DNA of 64,000 nucleotides from Arenibacter echinorum (lineage in GTDB: Bacteria; Bacteroidota; Bacteroidia; Flavobacteriales; Flavobacteriaceae): assembly GCF_003259375.1 (NCBI RefSeq), contig NZ_QLLN01000003.1:1-64000 (forward strand). Direction: 5' to 3'. Position 1 is the first letter of the stretch; every line of letters begins with the position of its first letter. The translations under genes and the position numbers were made by a program. Below, piece by piece: positions 17,503-26,847 of this stretch. The notes under the pieces were generated by a model that made no database searches, was not told where the DNA came from, and saw nothing but the letters and a program-made list of their open reading frames with translations.

Positions 17503-18567
17503 TTAAAGCCATTTTTTCTTTCTAAAATAGATCAACATGCCAATGGCAATAACAATGATTACCCCCCACATGATAAAATAGCTATACTTGTAGTGAAGTT
17601 CAGGTACTACATCAAAGTTGGTTCCATAGATTCCGGCAATAAAGGTCAACGGTATAAAGATTACCGAAAATACCGTCAGAAATTTCATGATATCGTTCAA
17701 CTTGCTACTTATGGTGGTATGGTATATGTTCAATTGGTCGGACAGAATTTCCCTATAGCTATCCGAAGAGTCGCTGGCGTGATTTATGTTGTCCTGTAAC
17801 TCCTTAAAATGCATCTCGGTACTTTCCGTAATATAATCCGATTCCATTTTTGCAAGACTCAGTATCACTTCCTTGGCAGGTTTAATATTCTTTCGCAAAA
17901 AATTCAATTCCCGTTTATAGGAGTTGATCTCCCCTATAATCTCTTGCCTGGGTTCCAAGAGCAGGCTTTCCTCCAGCATTTCAATTTTCTCTCCCAGAAC
18001 ACCAATAATGTAGATGTAGTTATCAATTACAATATCCAACAAGGCAAATAAGAGGTAATCCGTACCACCGTTCCTAATTCTTCTTTTCTGTTTCCTGATC
18101 CGCTCCCTAACCGGTTCAAAGACGTCCCCTTTGGTTTCCTGAAAAGATATAAGAATGGATTCGGTCAATATCAAACTGAGGTTTTCAACATTTATGATAT
18201 CGGAATTTGGGGCTTGCTGCAACATTTTTATGGATATATAAATGCAATTGTCATATTCCTTGATCGTAGGCCGTGCCTGGGTGTTCATTACATCGGCTAA
18301 AACCATTCGGTCAAAATTAAATTCATTGGCAATGCCTTCAATAATTTCGGTATTGTGCAGTCCATCTATATTAAACCATGTAACCGTGTCCTTTTCCTGA
18401 TATTTAAGCACCTCTTTTACCGTCTTAATGGTTTCTTCTGCTAGGCTATTGGCATCAAAATCGATTATTCGAAGTTGTACTTCATTAATTTTTTTATCAC
18501 CCCTGAAGATAAGTTCATCCGGTGAAGTTCCTATTTCTTCCTTAGATTTCTTTAAGAATCTTGCCAT
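17503..18567 (-). CDS. corA: CorA-family divalent cation transporter
   Basis: The start at 18567 (MARFLKKSKEE) is preferred; the frame is open seven codons further. The large N-terminal cytoplasmic domain (about residues 1-285) is followed by two C-terminal helices, FLTVFSVIFIPLTFIAGIYG and YFIMWGVIIVIAIGMLIYF, ending in the basic tail RKKKWL. The family uses a GMN motif between the helices; here the codons read Gly-Thr-Asn (YGTNF). ZntB carries GIN at this place, so selectivity may differ from Mg2+/Co2+. The gene lies 42 bp downstream of the MscS-type channel gene on the same strand, probably in one operon. Confidence 0.9.
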   Translation of the reverse strand: MARFLKKSKEEIGTSPDELIFRGDKKINEVQLRIIDFDANSLAEETIKTVKEVLKYQEKDTVTWFNIDGLHNTEIIEGIANEFNFDRMVLADVMNTQARPTIKEYDNCIYISIKMLQQAPNSDIINVENLSLILTESILISFQETKGDVFEPVRERIRKQKRRIRNGGTDYLLFALLDIVIDNYIYIIGVLGEKIEMLEESLLLEPRQEIIGEINSYKRELNFLRKNIKPAKEVILSLAKMESDYITESTEMHFKELQDNINHASDSSDSYREILSDQLNIYHTTISSKLNDIMKFLTVFSVIFIPLTFIAGIYGTNFDVVPELHYKYSYFIMWGVIIVIAIGMLIYFRKKKWL

Positions 18568-18609
18568 GTTTATTTTTTTGTTGATCACATCGTTCTATGT
18601 TGATTGGGT

Positions 18610-19485
18610 TCATGTTCTTGAACCTGGCTGTTCATTTTTAGGGATTATTTCTGTATGGCCCGACTTAAAGTGAAGGTCCATTTGGGGAAATGGTATTACA
18701 ATTTTGTTTTCACTGAATTTCCGGTTAATGATCTTTCTAATATCACTTTTCACCTTTTCGATTCTAAATACATTTTCGCTAAAAAAAAGCACCTCAAAAT
18801 CCAAGGAGGAATTGCCAAAATTTATGAAGCGGCCCTCTATCATTTTGGTATCGTCAAAATCGGGATGCTCCAAAACACTCTCCTCCAATATTCTTACCAC
18901 AAGATCTACATCACTGCCATAAGCCACACCAACAGAGACCTTGAAACGGGTTTTTTTCTTCTGGTGGCTCCAGTTGATGACCTTATTGGTGGTTATCAAT
19001 GAATTTGGAATTATTATGGCAATATCGCTCCTGTTCAGCCCCCGGGAAGTTCGTAACCCTATTTCCTGTATTTCCACTACATCCCCATCTATTTCCAGGA
19101 TATCATTGATTTTGATCGACTTCTCGGAAAGTAATATTATACCAGAAATTACGTCGTTAAAGGTTTGCTGCAAACCCAATCCCACACCTACCAATAGGGC
19201 AGCGGAACCGGCAATTAAAATAGTGACCTTAATGCCTACGGATTCCAATATAAGGCCTATGGCAATTACCCATATCACATATTTAATAATTTGATAAAGG
19301 GCATAGGTATTTCCCTTATCCATGTGCAATCCTTTATAACGCTGAAATAAGGCCGTTTTTATGACCTTCAATATTATCCTGGTGATTAGAAATATTAACA
19401 GAATTATAACCAGGGTGTAGACTTTTATTTTATAATCCCCAATACTGATCAGATTAAAGTCCAATAATTTACTTAGTGCATCCAT
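18610..19485 (-). CDS. Small-conductance mechanosensitive channel, MscS family
   Basis: This 291-residue protein has three to four N-terminal membrane helices (VYTLVIILLIFLITRIIL; YVIWVIAIGLILESVG; ILIAGSAALLVGVGLGLQQT) and the MscS pore/beta-domain signature DVISGIILLSEKSIKINDIL followed by VVEIQEIGLRTS. The cytoplasmic vestibule follows with WSHQKKKTRFKVSVGVAYG. It releases ions when membrane tension rises on hypo-osmotic shock. It is the first gene of a likely two-gene unit with corA. The C-terminus is short but complete for the family. Confidence 0.92.
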   Translation of the reverse strand: MDALSKLLDFNLISIGDYKIKVYTLVIILLIFLITRIILKVIKTALFQRYKGLHMDKGNTYALYQIIKYVIWVIAIGLILESVGIKVTILIAGSAALLVGVGLGLQQTFNDVISGIILLSEKSIKINDILEIDGDVVEIQEIGLRTSRGLNRSDIAIIIPNSLITTNKVINWSHQKKKTRFKVSVGVAYGSDVDLVVRILEESVLEHPDFDDTKMIEGRFINFGNSSLDFEVLFFSENVFRIEKVKSDIRKIINRKFSENKIVIPFPQMDLHFKSGHTEIIPKNEQPGSRT

Positions 19486-19734
19486 TTCATTTTTTTAGGG
19501 CCACCGAATGCCTTGCCAAGAAGTTTCAGCTTGTGCAGGGGGAGGGTAGGAACTTTGGTTTTATTCTATTGAAATATAGTGAAATCCCTTGAACATTCCT
19601 CGCAAAAGAGGGCTTTTTGAAGCTGTTAAAATAATTATCATTTTTGTGGTCGATAGAAATTGGCTAGAATTGAAATCTGACTGTTCCGTTGATTTTGCTC
19701 TGAACACAATTGTCCTTTTGGGTTGGACTATTGC

Positions 19735-22356
19735 TTAGTTTTTAAGCAGCCATACCTCAGAGACAATGGTTCCCCAGCCGCCAGAATTACGCCATTGTTC
19801 TGTGCTAATACGATCGCCAATTGCTACCCCGTGGGCACGTTCCAATCTAATGGTCAATTCTCCGTCCTTTGTTGCTGATCTAGGAATGGAATATGTGAAA
19901 AAATCGCTCATTTGGAGTGGTAATTCAACATTATCGGCCAAGACAATATCATCGGCATATATTTTTTGAGATTTTTGATTCATCCTGGAGGCATAACGCT
20001 CTTGGAACCAAGGTCGAACAAAAGTAAACTTAACAGAATAGGAGGCCTTGGGGTCTAGGTCTGTGTAAAAAAGACTTACCCCTTGATCTTCATTTTGGGT
20101 GAAGTGCATGGAGCGTTGACTTGGCCTATTTTCTTCCGATAACATTTGCGAAACGTAGGGTTGCCCATGGTCATAGGGGTATCCGTTAATGACATGGGGA
20201 GCTGTATTTCCAGTACCCAAGTTGTCATAAAACCCGCCTTCACCGGGGTTTGCATAATCAACGATCATTTTTAAAAGCTCATCGGCCTTTTTTGTATCGG
20301 TATTTTGGGCCCTTGTCAACTGTCTCTTGAGCCAACCTAACCCAATATAATCATGTTGTAGATTAAAATAACCATCGTTTCTTTGTCCATAAATAGTATT
20401 GCTCTCTTCCCCCAACCGTTTGGCCTCCTCACGAAGGGCGGCCATTTCCATAGTCTCTTTTGGAAACTTCAATTTATTGGAAATATCCTTTAGTGCAATG
20501 GTCCGGTCGTTCTGTAAATAGGCTGCAACATCTTCTTCTATTTGGCGCTCCAATTCCTTTTGTTGCGCAACATTGAGTTTCACGTATTTGTCCAGTGCGG
20601 CTTTTTGCATATACATTCGCCATAGCCAATTCCTTTCCATTATTCTAGAGGGCATTACTTGTCCGGCTTGTTGTACAAGATCGAAATACTCATCTATTCC
20701 CTGTTTTTTATCAAGCGGAACCCCTTCCTTTTCTTCCAGATTTTTTTCCAATTGCAAAATGGCTATGGCCATGAATGGGGCTGCTTCAAGTCCAAACCAG
20801 GTTTCTGAATATTCCGTCAGGACTTCATCAACAGTTGTCCTCGGGGACCACAATAAACGTTGCCACATCCACTGGTTAAAATGATCGTGGTGTCCACTGG
20901 AATGTGTTATGTCTCCATTGCCATATCGCAGTAAGTCGTTGAAGACCCTGTGGTAATATTCGGGCCAAGCATAAAAGGTTAAACGATTGTAAACCATTGT
21001 AAGGAATTGATCGGGGCGCCTATTGTATATCTCATGACTCCAATGTGGTGGCAGATCTCCATTGCGATCCGCTCTAGGGTACATTTGGATATAGGCGTGT
21101 TGGGCATATTTCCAATGGGTAATTTCATTGTAATAGATAAGCTTGTGCCGAGAAGGGATTTGATGTATTATTTCTTTGGGATACAATCCGTAGGGCCCAT
21201 ATCCAGGATATTCAAAAAGATCCATGCGGTGTGTTTGCCGATGTCCAGGTTGCCAGGTTGTGGCATCTGAACCGGGTCCATATCCCCATGCCCAAAGCCA
21301 ATCCCTTGGTTTTTCCTGTAAATACTGGAATATGGCGTTGTCGTCCTCATTGTCAAATTTTTGATTGGTAAAATAGATGCGACTTTTGGGGTGATATTTA
21401 TGGATAATCGCAGCCATTTCCTCCACCAATTTTATGAACGTTAGGCCATAAGGATTGCATTTATCACATTCACAACCGCCTCCATCACCACCATAGAATT
21501 CAATAAGATCATAGAATTGGCTATCCTTAAAATGCTCGTTACATTTCTCTAGCATATAATCCCTAGCCTCAGGAACTGAAAGACAGACATATCCTGAACG
21601 GCCAATGGATTCGAAGGCATTCCATTCCATTGGCACTTTGGCTCCAGCAGTATTGGCCCCAAATTTAGTCTGTGTCATCAATCCATAAGATTTTATAAAA
21701 TGGTACATGGAGTCATCTTCGGCTGCAAAAATATTGGCGCCTGCCAGCGCATAATCCAAGAGCGCACCTTGTGTTTCCTCTTCGGTCCAATCCCTTACCT
21801 GCGCCAATTTTTTGGCAACACTACTTTGTCCAATTTGGGTTCCCCGGATTTCGAAGGCAGGAGCCGTCCTAATGTTTAATTTGTTGGGTAAGGCCAGTTG
21901 GCCTTCTTTGTATACCAATTGCCTCAATATTTCCCCAACGGCATATAGACAACCCCGATCATCTAAACCAGCGGCAATTAAAATTAAACTGATGGAATTA
22001 TCAACAGATTTTAATAGAAACCCTTCCCGGCCCGGAGCCAATGGGGTTAGTTCAGGAATCCTTAATGTCTTAAGTTGGGCGGACAATAGGGAATGGCGCT
22101 CTGGGGTGCCCAAAAGAATTTGTAATTCCCCTGAAACGTACTGGAGTTCTTTCGTCTCCTGGATAAGACGCACATCAATATTGGCGTTTTCTTCCAATCT
22201 TTGCTTCAATAAATCGGCTATATTCAGTTCTATCTGGCTCGCCCCATTGCCCGTAATAATAGCTATCTTTTTAAATAGGATTTCCTGTGAATGGCCAATG
22301 AGGCCGATAAGGGCTACTAGACATATTTGAATTGTTTTGGCGAGTACCTTGTTCAT
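19735..22356 (-). CDS. Large secreted glycosidase-like protein with GH67-type N-terminal domain
   Basis: At 873 residues it has a signal peptide (VALIGLIGHSQE), then about residues 28-160 resembling the N-terminal domain of alpha-glucuronidases (IAIITGNGASQIELNIADLL; LQILLGTPERHSLL; GCLYAVGEILRQLVY). A central TIM-barrel-like part contains GGDGGGCECDKCNPYGL near residue 290 and the helix EEMAAIIHKYHPKSRIYFTN. The C-terminal part is helical and then a sandwich (FTYSIPRSATKDGELTIRLERAHG). The CXCXXC group is as in related DUF4838-type proteins. Exact activity cannot be named. It is last in an operon with the esterase (30 bp gap) and the deacetylase. Confidence 0.7.
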   Translation of the reverse strand: MNKVLAKTIQICLVALIGLIGHSQEILFKKIAIITGNGASQIELNIADLLKQRLEENANIDVRLIQETKELQYVSGELQILLGTPERHSLLSAQLKTLRIPELTPLAPGREGFLLKSVDNSISLILIAAGLDDRGCLYAVGEILRQLVYKEGQLALPNKLNIRTAPAFEIRGTQIGQSSVAKKLAQVRDWTEEETQGALLDYALAGANIFAAEDDSMYHFIKSYGLMTQTKFGANTAGAKVPMEWNAFESIGRSGYVCLSVPEARDYMLEKCNEHFKDSQFYDLIEFYGGDGGGCECDKCNPYGLTFIKLVEEMAAIIHKYHPKSRIYFTNQKFDNEDDNAIFQYLQEKPRDWLWAWGYGPGSDATTWQPGHRQTHRMDLFEYPGYGPYGLYPKEIIHQIPSRHKLIYYNEITHWKYAQHAYIQMYPRADRNGDLPPHWSHEIYNRRPDQFLTMVYNRLTFYAWPEYYHRVFNDLLRYGNGDITHSSGHHDHFNQWMWQRLLWSPRTTVDEVLTEYSETWFGLEAAPFMAIAILQLEKNLEEKEGVPLDKKQGIDEYFDLVQQAGQVMPSRIMERNWLWRMYMQKAALDKYVKLNVAQQKELERQIEEDVAAYLQNDRTIALKDISNKLKFPKETMEMAALREEAKRLGEESNTIYGQRNDGYFNLQHDYIGLGWLKRQLTRAQNTDTKKADELLKMIVDYANPGEGGFYDNLGTGNTAPHVINGYPYDHGQPYVSQMLSEENRPSQRSMHFTQNEDQGVSLFYTDLDPKASYSVKFTFVRPWFQERYASRMNQKSQKIYADDIVLADNVELPLQMSDFFTYSIPRSATKDGELTIRLERAHGVAIGDRISTEQWRNSGGWGTIVSEVWLLKN

Positions 22357-22386
22357 CGAAAAAATGCTTTTTGGTTGGTTATAGGG

Positions 22387-23295
22387 TTATGGATTTACGA
22401 TACCACTTTTCTTCATCCAGGAAAACAAGGGCTGCATCCATTCATCTGTAGGGATACTTAAAACAAAACCATGATTGCCTTTTGGGTACAGGTGCATTTC
22501 CGATGGTATTTTATTTTTTATCAACTCTTGGTAGAACCGAATACTATTTTCCACGGGAACTACGGTATCATCACCAGTATGCGTCAACCACGTTGGCGGA
22601 GTTTCGGAATCGATGTGCAGTTCGTTGGAAAAGTTTAAAATTTGTTCCTCCGAGGCCGATTTTCCAAGTAAATTCTCGCGAGATCCGTTGTGGGTCAGTT
22701 CGTCTTTCATACTGATTACGGGATAGATCAAAATCATAAAGCTGGGTCTCAAGCTAATGCCTTCAGAATTGGGGATGTAAGATTTGTTGAAATGAGTTCC
22801 TGCGGTCGATGCTAAATGCCCTCCGGCAGAAAACCCCATAATTCCTATTTTCTCCGGATCCAAATGCCATTCTGCAGCCCTTTGCCGTACTATTTTCATG
22901 GCTTGCTGCGCATCTTGTAGTGGTCCAATGCTTTTATCGATCATAATTGAATCATTGGGCAAGCGGTATTTTAGGACGAAGGCGGCAATGCCCCTGCTAT
23001 TAAAGGCCTCTGCAATACGTATGCCTTCCAGTTTGTAGCTTTCCATGCCATATCCGCCACCTGGGCAAATAATTACAGCGGCTCCCGTTGACAATTCCTC
23101 CTCGGGAAGGTAAACTTTTATGTTGGGCCGGGAGACACTTTTGTATCCAAAGAACTGCCCGTCCTTTTTTAATTCAATTTCTTTTGTCTCGCTAGGCTTG
23201 CTATTGGGAATTGTTGATGAATAAAGATCTATGGTTTGTTGAGCTTCCGAATGTATGGAAATCATTATGAGAAAAAGCAGTGCAAGTTTTTTCAT
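22387..23295 (-). CDS. Secreted alpha/beta-hydrolase esterase (acetyl-xylan-esterase-like)
   Basis: The 302 residues start with a signal peptide (LALLFLIMISIHSEAQQ). The oxyanion block CPGGGYGMESYKLEG lies near residue 77, the nucleophile elbow GFSAGGHLAST near residue 155, the acid in THTGDDTVVPVENS near residue 240, and the catalytic His in YPKGNHGFVLS near residue 272. This is the BD-FAE/axeA-type family that removes acetyl or feruloyl groups from plant or algal polysaccharide. The middle position in the operon with a deacetylase and a GH67-N-like protein fits work on a substituted glycan. The substrate is inferred only. Confidence 0.85.
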   Translation of the reverse strand: MKKLALLFLIMISIHSEAQQTIDLYSSTIPNSKPSETKEIELKKDGQFFGYKSVSRPNIKVYLPEEELSTGAAVIICPGGGYGMESYKLEGIRIAEAFNSRGIAAFVLKYRLPNDSIMIDKSIGPLQDAQQAMKIVRQRAAEWHLDPEKIGIMGFSAGGHLASTAGTHFNKSYIPNSEGISLRPSFMILIYPVISMKDELTHNGSRENLLGKSASEEQILNFSNELHIDSETPPTWLTHTGDDTVVPVENSIRFYQELIKNKIPSEMHLYPKGNHGFVLSIPTDEWMQPLFSWMKKSGIVNP

Positions 23296-23308
23296 GGATG
23301 TAGAATTT

Positions 23309-24097
23309 TTAGTTACTCAGTTTCTTTTTTAAGTCAGGAGATATTATTCCCTTGGCTTCATCCGCATCAATATAGGCTTGTAATTGCCTAAGGGAAATCA
23401 CCTTGTAATTATGGTCGGATAAATACTGCAGATATTCCCTAAAGAGTGCAGGTGGCGTATTTACCCAGGGGTGCTCAATATCGGGTACACCGTGTAACGT
23501 TAGCACCACAATCTTTCCATTTTTGGCTTGGTCCAGGGAAGACATAATTTCTTTTTTGTTTTCAGCATCGGTTGCCCAACTGGGAATAAGATAGGGATGA
23601 TCAACTAAGGGGTCATAAGCCCTGCTGCCGCCGGCCCGGGCAAAGGTGTATTCTTTTTTTTGTAGAAATTCCAAGGTAAGGGCATTTAGTCCGTAGCCGG
23701 GATAAGCAAAGTTTTGCGGTTTGGCAATTCCCAAGGAATCGCATTTATTTTCTATATATTCCAACTCGGCATTAAATTCTGTTTGCGTCAGTTTGCTTAC
23801 ATTGGCATGGGTGCGGGTGTGATTGGCAACTTCAAACCCCATGTTGTCCAGGGCCTTGATCTGTCGCCAATTCATGTATAGGGTACTGTCCTTATAATTC
23901 GGAGGGAATTCACACACAAAAAAGGTGGCTCCAAAACCGTACTCTTTTAACATTGGGGCTACAACGGAATATTGACTTGCCGGAGCATCATCAAAAGTGA
24001 GAACTACCAGTTTATCGGGTATTTTTTGTTTTAGGATTTGCGAATGGCAATAGAAAATAGTGAATACGGTAAAAAGGACAACTAAGAAATTTTTCAT
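23309..24097 (-). CDS. Secreted polysaccharide deacetylase (NodB-like, CE4 type)
   Basis: At 262 residues it has a signal peptide ending near FYCHSQ. The NodB motif 1 is LTFDDAP near residue 34 with the two Asp residues, and motif 2 is NHTRTHANVSKL near residue 96, giving the His pair for the metal. The following FAYPGYGLNAL supplies motif 3. The late VVLTLHGVPDIEHPWV carries the His of motif 5. The protein should deacetylate an amino- or acetyl-sugar in the periplasm. It is the first gene of the operon 24097-19735, and 13 bp separates it from the esterase gene. Confidence 0.9.
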   Translation of the reverse strand: MKNFLVVLFTVFTIFYCHSQILKQKIPDKLVVLTFDDAPASQYSVVAPMLKEYGFGATFFVCEFPPNYKDSTLYMNWRQIKALDNMGFEVANHTRTHANVSKLTQTEFNAELEYIENKCDSLGIAKPQNFAYPGYGLNALTLEFLQKKEYTFARAGGSRAYDPLVDHPYLIPSWATDAENKKEIMSSLDQAKNGKIVVLTLHGVPDIEHPWVNTPPALFREYLQYLSDHNYKVISLRQLQAYIDADEAKGIISPDLKKKLSN

Positions 24098-24281
24098 AAC
24101 GCTCCTACTAAAAGGATTAATGCTGATTCAAGAGACTACTGATTAGTAAATTGGTTGTGAAATCGTATCTTTTCTTGCTTCACATCCCTAAAATACCACA
24201 CTCCTTTGAATAATTGACTGAATTTTTATATTTCTTCAATATAGAGATTAACAGTAGTCCCTGGCCCCGAAAAAATCATGT

Positions 24282-25364
24282 TCAAGAATTCTTTTTATTT
24301 GAATTGAAAGCTCTGCCATATTGCCAAGGAATTTGGTGTTCCATATTCAATTCATGGGCTGCGTTTATGGAAAAATAGGGGTTTCGCAAGTGCTCTCGAG
24401 CAATAACCACCAAGTCTGCCAGCTCCTGTGTAATTATATCGTTGGCCTGTGCCGACGTTGTGATCATGCCTACGGTACCCACGGGAATCCCTATTTTTTC
24501 TTTTATTTCCGTTGCATAAGGCAATTGGTAATTTGGAAAAACCATTGATTTGTCCACATGGGCAAAACCACCACCTGAGGCGGTTATGAGATCAACGCCA
24601 TTGTTCTTTAAAATCTTGGATAGGGCCAAACTATCTTTCATACTCCATGCATCCGCTGAATCCAAATAGTCCACTGCAGAAATCCTGACCAATAAGGGCA
24701 TGGTATCAGGTATTACTTTTCTTATTTCCTGAACAGTTTCAATCAAAAAACGAATCCTATTTTCGAAGCTTCCTCCATATTGGTCACTTCTTTTGTTAAC
24801 GACGGAAGAATAAAACTGATGAAATAGATAACCGTGTCCCGCATGGAGTTCTATAGTGTCGAACCCTGCTAATAAGGCTCTTTTGGCAGCTGAAGCAAAA
24901 TCCAATTTTAGTTTTTGTATTTCTCCAAAGGTCAATTCCTGTGTTGTAATTCCGTTGATTACTGTTGAAGATGCACTTTTGGTAATCCATCCGCCCTTGT
25001 CCAGAGGCAATGGTTTCATTCCTTCATTTGGATGGGTATTACTGCCTTTCCCTCCGGAGTGCCACAATTGAACGCCAATTTTTGATCCTTGTTCCTTAAC
25101 AAACCTTACTATAGGTTTCCAAGCCTCCATTTGCCTATTGTTCCAAAGACCAGTATCATATAAGGTATTCAATCCTTCTTCCGATACAGCAGTACATTCG
25201 GTTATAATCAATCCGGCACCTCCTACAGCCCTGCTCCCAAGGTGGACCAAATGCCAGTTATTGGGTATACCCTCTATGGCACTGTATTGTTGCATTGGAG
25301 AAAGGGCTATTCTGTTTTTTAACTCCAATTCCCTAAGTTTTAGCGGGCTAAATAAATTTTTCAT
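24282..25364 (-). CDS. Old-Yellow-Enzyme family NADH:flavin oxidoreductase (YqjM-like)
   Basis: The 360-residue protein is a one-domain FMN TIM barrel. It starts with LFSPLKLRELELKNRIALSP, then HLVHLGSRAVGGAGLIITE, and has the catalytic His/His-type block in ELHAGHGYLFHQFYS near residue 180, preceded by VQLWHSGG. The late GTVGMITTSAQANDII and ELADLVVIAREHLRNPYF bind the FMN phosphate. Such enzymes reduce the C=C bond of enones and similar electrophiles in the cytosol. Its start overlaps the stop of the small membrane protein gene upstream by 17 bp, so the two are translated together. Confidence 0.92.
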   Translation of the reverse strand: MKNLFSPLKLRELELKNRIALSPMQQYSAIEGIPNNWHLVHLGSRAVGGAGLIITECTAVSEEGLNTLYDTGLWNNRQMEAWKPIVRFVKEQGSKIGVQLWHSGGKGSNTHPNEGMKPLPLDKGGWITKSASSTVINGITTQELTFGEIQKLKLDFASAAKRALLAGFDTIELHAGHGYLFHQFYSSVVNKRSDQYGGSFENRIRFLIETVQEIRKVIPDTMPLLVRISAVDYLDSADAWSMKDSLALSKILKNNGVDLITASGGGFAHVDKSMVFPNYQLPYATEIKEKIGIPVGTVGMITTSAQANDIITQELADLVVIAREHLRNPYFSINAAHELNMEHQIPWQYGRAFNSNKKNS

Positions 25365-25599
25365 TTTTATTATGTTTCCAAGTTATAAATCCTCTGATGT
25401 TCATTATTAAAAAGGCACTGTTGCCAATTCCAATACCAAAACTGCCTATTGGTCCAAAGCCCAAGCTTATCCAAATTAAATTGGCTAGGGCAAAGTAGAT
25501 AAAACCGGATTTGTTCTTTTTCCCTAAACAATAAACGGCTATGAGGCTTAAGATCATGGCCAGCCAATCCAATAGATAATATTTAGTAAATGCTTCCAT
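25348..25599 (-). CDS. Small membrane protein, PnuC-like fold
   Basis: This 83-residue protein has three predicted membrane helices (YLLDWLAMILSLIAVYCLG; SGFIYFALANLIWISLGFG; NSAFLIMNIRGFITW), ending in a basic tail. The order and the repeated aromatic residues resemble half of a PnuC/SWEET-type transporter unit. No family is certain and no function is claimed. Its 3' end overlaps the OYE-family gene by 17 bp in another frame, which suggests a two-gene transcript. The same size and style are seen in the gene at 61764. Confidence 0.65.
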   Translation of the reverse strand: MEAFTKYYLLDWLAMILSLIAVYCLGKKNKSGFIYFALANLIWISLGFGPIGSFGIGIGNSAFLIMNIRGFITWKHNKNEKFI

Positions 25600-25687
25600 G
25601 CTGTGTACAGGATTAATGACAAAGCAAAGTTGCCTTAAATGATTATGGAAAAAGTTGAAGTAGATTAGGAAATATGGTTGAAATAAT

Positions 25688-26284
25688 TCAACTTTTACCT
25701 TTCACTTTGTTGTTCCGAATTTTTGAGAGAAATTCGGTGGTCATTCCAAGATAAGAAGCCAAGGCGTATTGTGGGATATGTTGTAAAAATTGCGGATATT
25801 TTTCTGTGAAATAGGTGTACCGTTCTTCCGCAGACTTGGTCAAATTCATAGTGATTCTACGTTGTTGGGAAGCCAAACCTCTTTCTGCAATAATCCTGAA
25901 AAAGGTCTCAAACTTTGGATTGCTTTTCTTCAAATCCTGTTCTTTTTCAAAATCCAGTTCCAATAAAGTGCTACTTTCCAAGGCCTCCACGAACATAGTG
26001 GCAGGTTGTTGAAATATATAGCTATTATAATCCGTAATCCACCAATCATTGATGGCCAAGGCTATGGTTGTTTCCTGTCCAGACTTATTTACCACAAATG
26101 AACGCAATGCACCCTCAACAACATAGAATCTTTTTTTTGCAGTAAAATTGGGTTGTACAATGAATTGTTTTTTTCGAACCTTTACTACCTTAAATTTGGA
26201 GCTAAAATGGGATGCCTCCTCTTCCGTTAAAGAAATAAATCGTTGAATGTAGGATGCAATTTGGTATTGTGGATCCATTGCCAA
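25688..26284 (-). CDS. Crp/Fnr-family transcriptional regulator
   Basis: The 198-residue protein has an N-terminal cyclic-nucleotide-binding-like beta-roll (residues about 25-125, with KQFIVQPNFTAKKRFYVVEGALRSFV) and a C-terminal helix-turn-helix (LASYLGMTTEFLSKIRNNKVKG). It lacks a clear cAMP-binding Arg-Ser pair, as is usual for this group in Bacteroidota, so it may respond to another signal or act without ligand. It stands upstream of the small membrane gene and OYE-family gene by 88 bp and is read in the same direction, so it may control them. A second regulator of this type is at 49661. Confidence 0.88.
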   Translation of the reverse strand: MAMDPQYQIASYIQRFISLTEEEASHFSSKFKVVKVRKKQFIVQPNFTAKKRFYVVEGALRSFVVNKSGQETTIALAINDWWITDYNSYIFQQPATMFVEALESSTLLELDFEKEQDLKKSNPKFETFFRIIAERGLASQQRRITMNLTKSAEERYTYFTEKYPQFLQHIPQYALASYLGMTTEFLSKIRNNKVKGKS

Positions 26285-26339
26285 TTAATGAGTGATAACT
26301 TATTTAAATTTAGGAAATTTTTTCAGTATCCACACCTAC

Positions 26340-26690
26340 TTAATTATACCAAACAGCATACCGCTCACGTCTTAATTCCAAGGCCAGACCTTCCTCAATT
26401 TCTAAAGCTTCCGCTCTGGTCAATACGGGATCTATATGATTATAAAGGCTGGGCCTTAGATACAGCCCGTATTTCTCCACAATGTTGGAGGATAATTTAT
26501 GGCCCTTCTTATTTCTATATCCGGTCTTATGCTGTTCAAATCGTTCCTTAGGGGTCTTGGAGGTCATACCCACATATAAACATTCCAATACACCATTAAA
26601 TTGGGGATTGGCGGCCCTAAACTTGGCATTCTCTGTAAAAACGCGCTTGGATAATTCCACAACATAGACTCGGTATAGGGTTTTGGACAT
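26340..26690 (-). CDS. GIY-YIG-like small nuclease-fold protein
   Basis: This 116-residue protein has the two GIY-YIG blocks in degenerate form: YRVYVVELS at residues 6-14 and CLYVGMTSKTPKERFEQHKTG at about 37-57, where Arg50 would match the catalytic Arg. The C-terminal EALEIEEGLALELRRERYAVWYN has an acidic helix and final Asn like the family. The first block is not GIY, and the DNA-cleaving role is uncertain. It may be cytosolic. It is a single gene between a Crp-type regulator and the divergent oxidoreductase gene at 26848. Confidence 0.6.
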   Translation of the reverse strand: MSKTLYRVYVVELSKRVFTENAKFRAANPQFNGVLECLYVGMTSKTPKERFEQHKTGYRNKKGHKLSSNIVEKYGLYLRPSLYNHIDPVLTRAEALEIEEGLALELRRERYAVWYN

Positions 26691-26847
26691 GGTTGATCTA
26701 AAATATATGAGCTTAAACTAAGTAAAATTGGTATAATTTTAATGACAAATTTTCGGTATTCCTCCAATAAGACCATTTTTTTTCCGAATTTAGAGAGCAC
26801 TAAATGCAAATTAAAAAAATAGTAAACAATCAAAAGCAATCTTTACA

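Noticed and set aside
21812..22330. Plus-strand frame of 172 codons over the start of the GH67-N-like gene
   Set aside because: Overlaps the signal peptide and N-terminal domain of a supported secreted protein; no domain seen.
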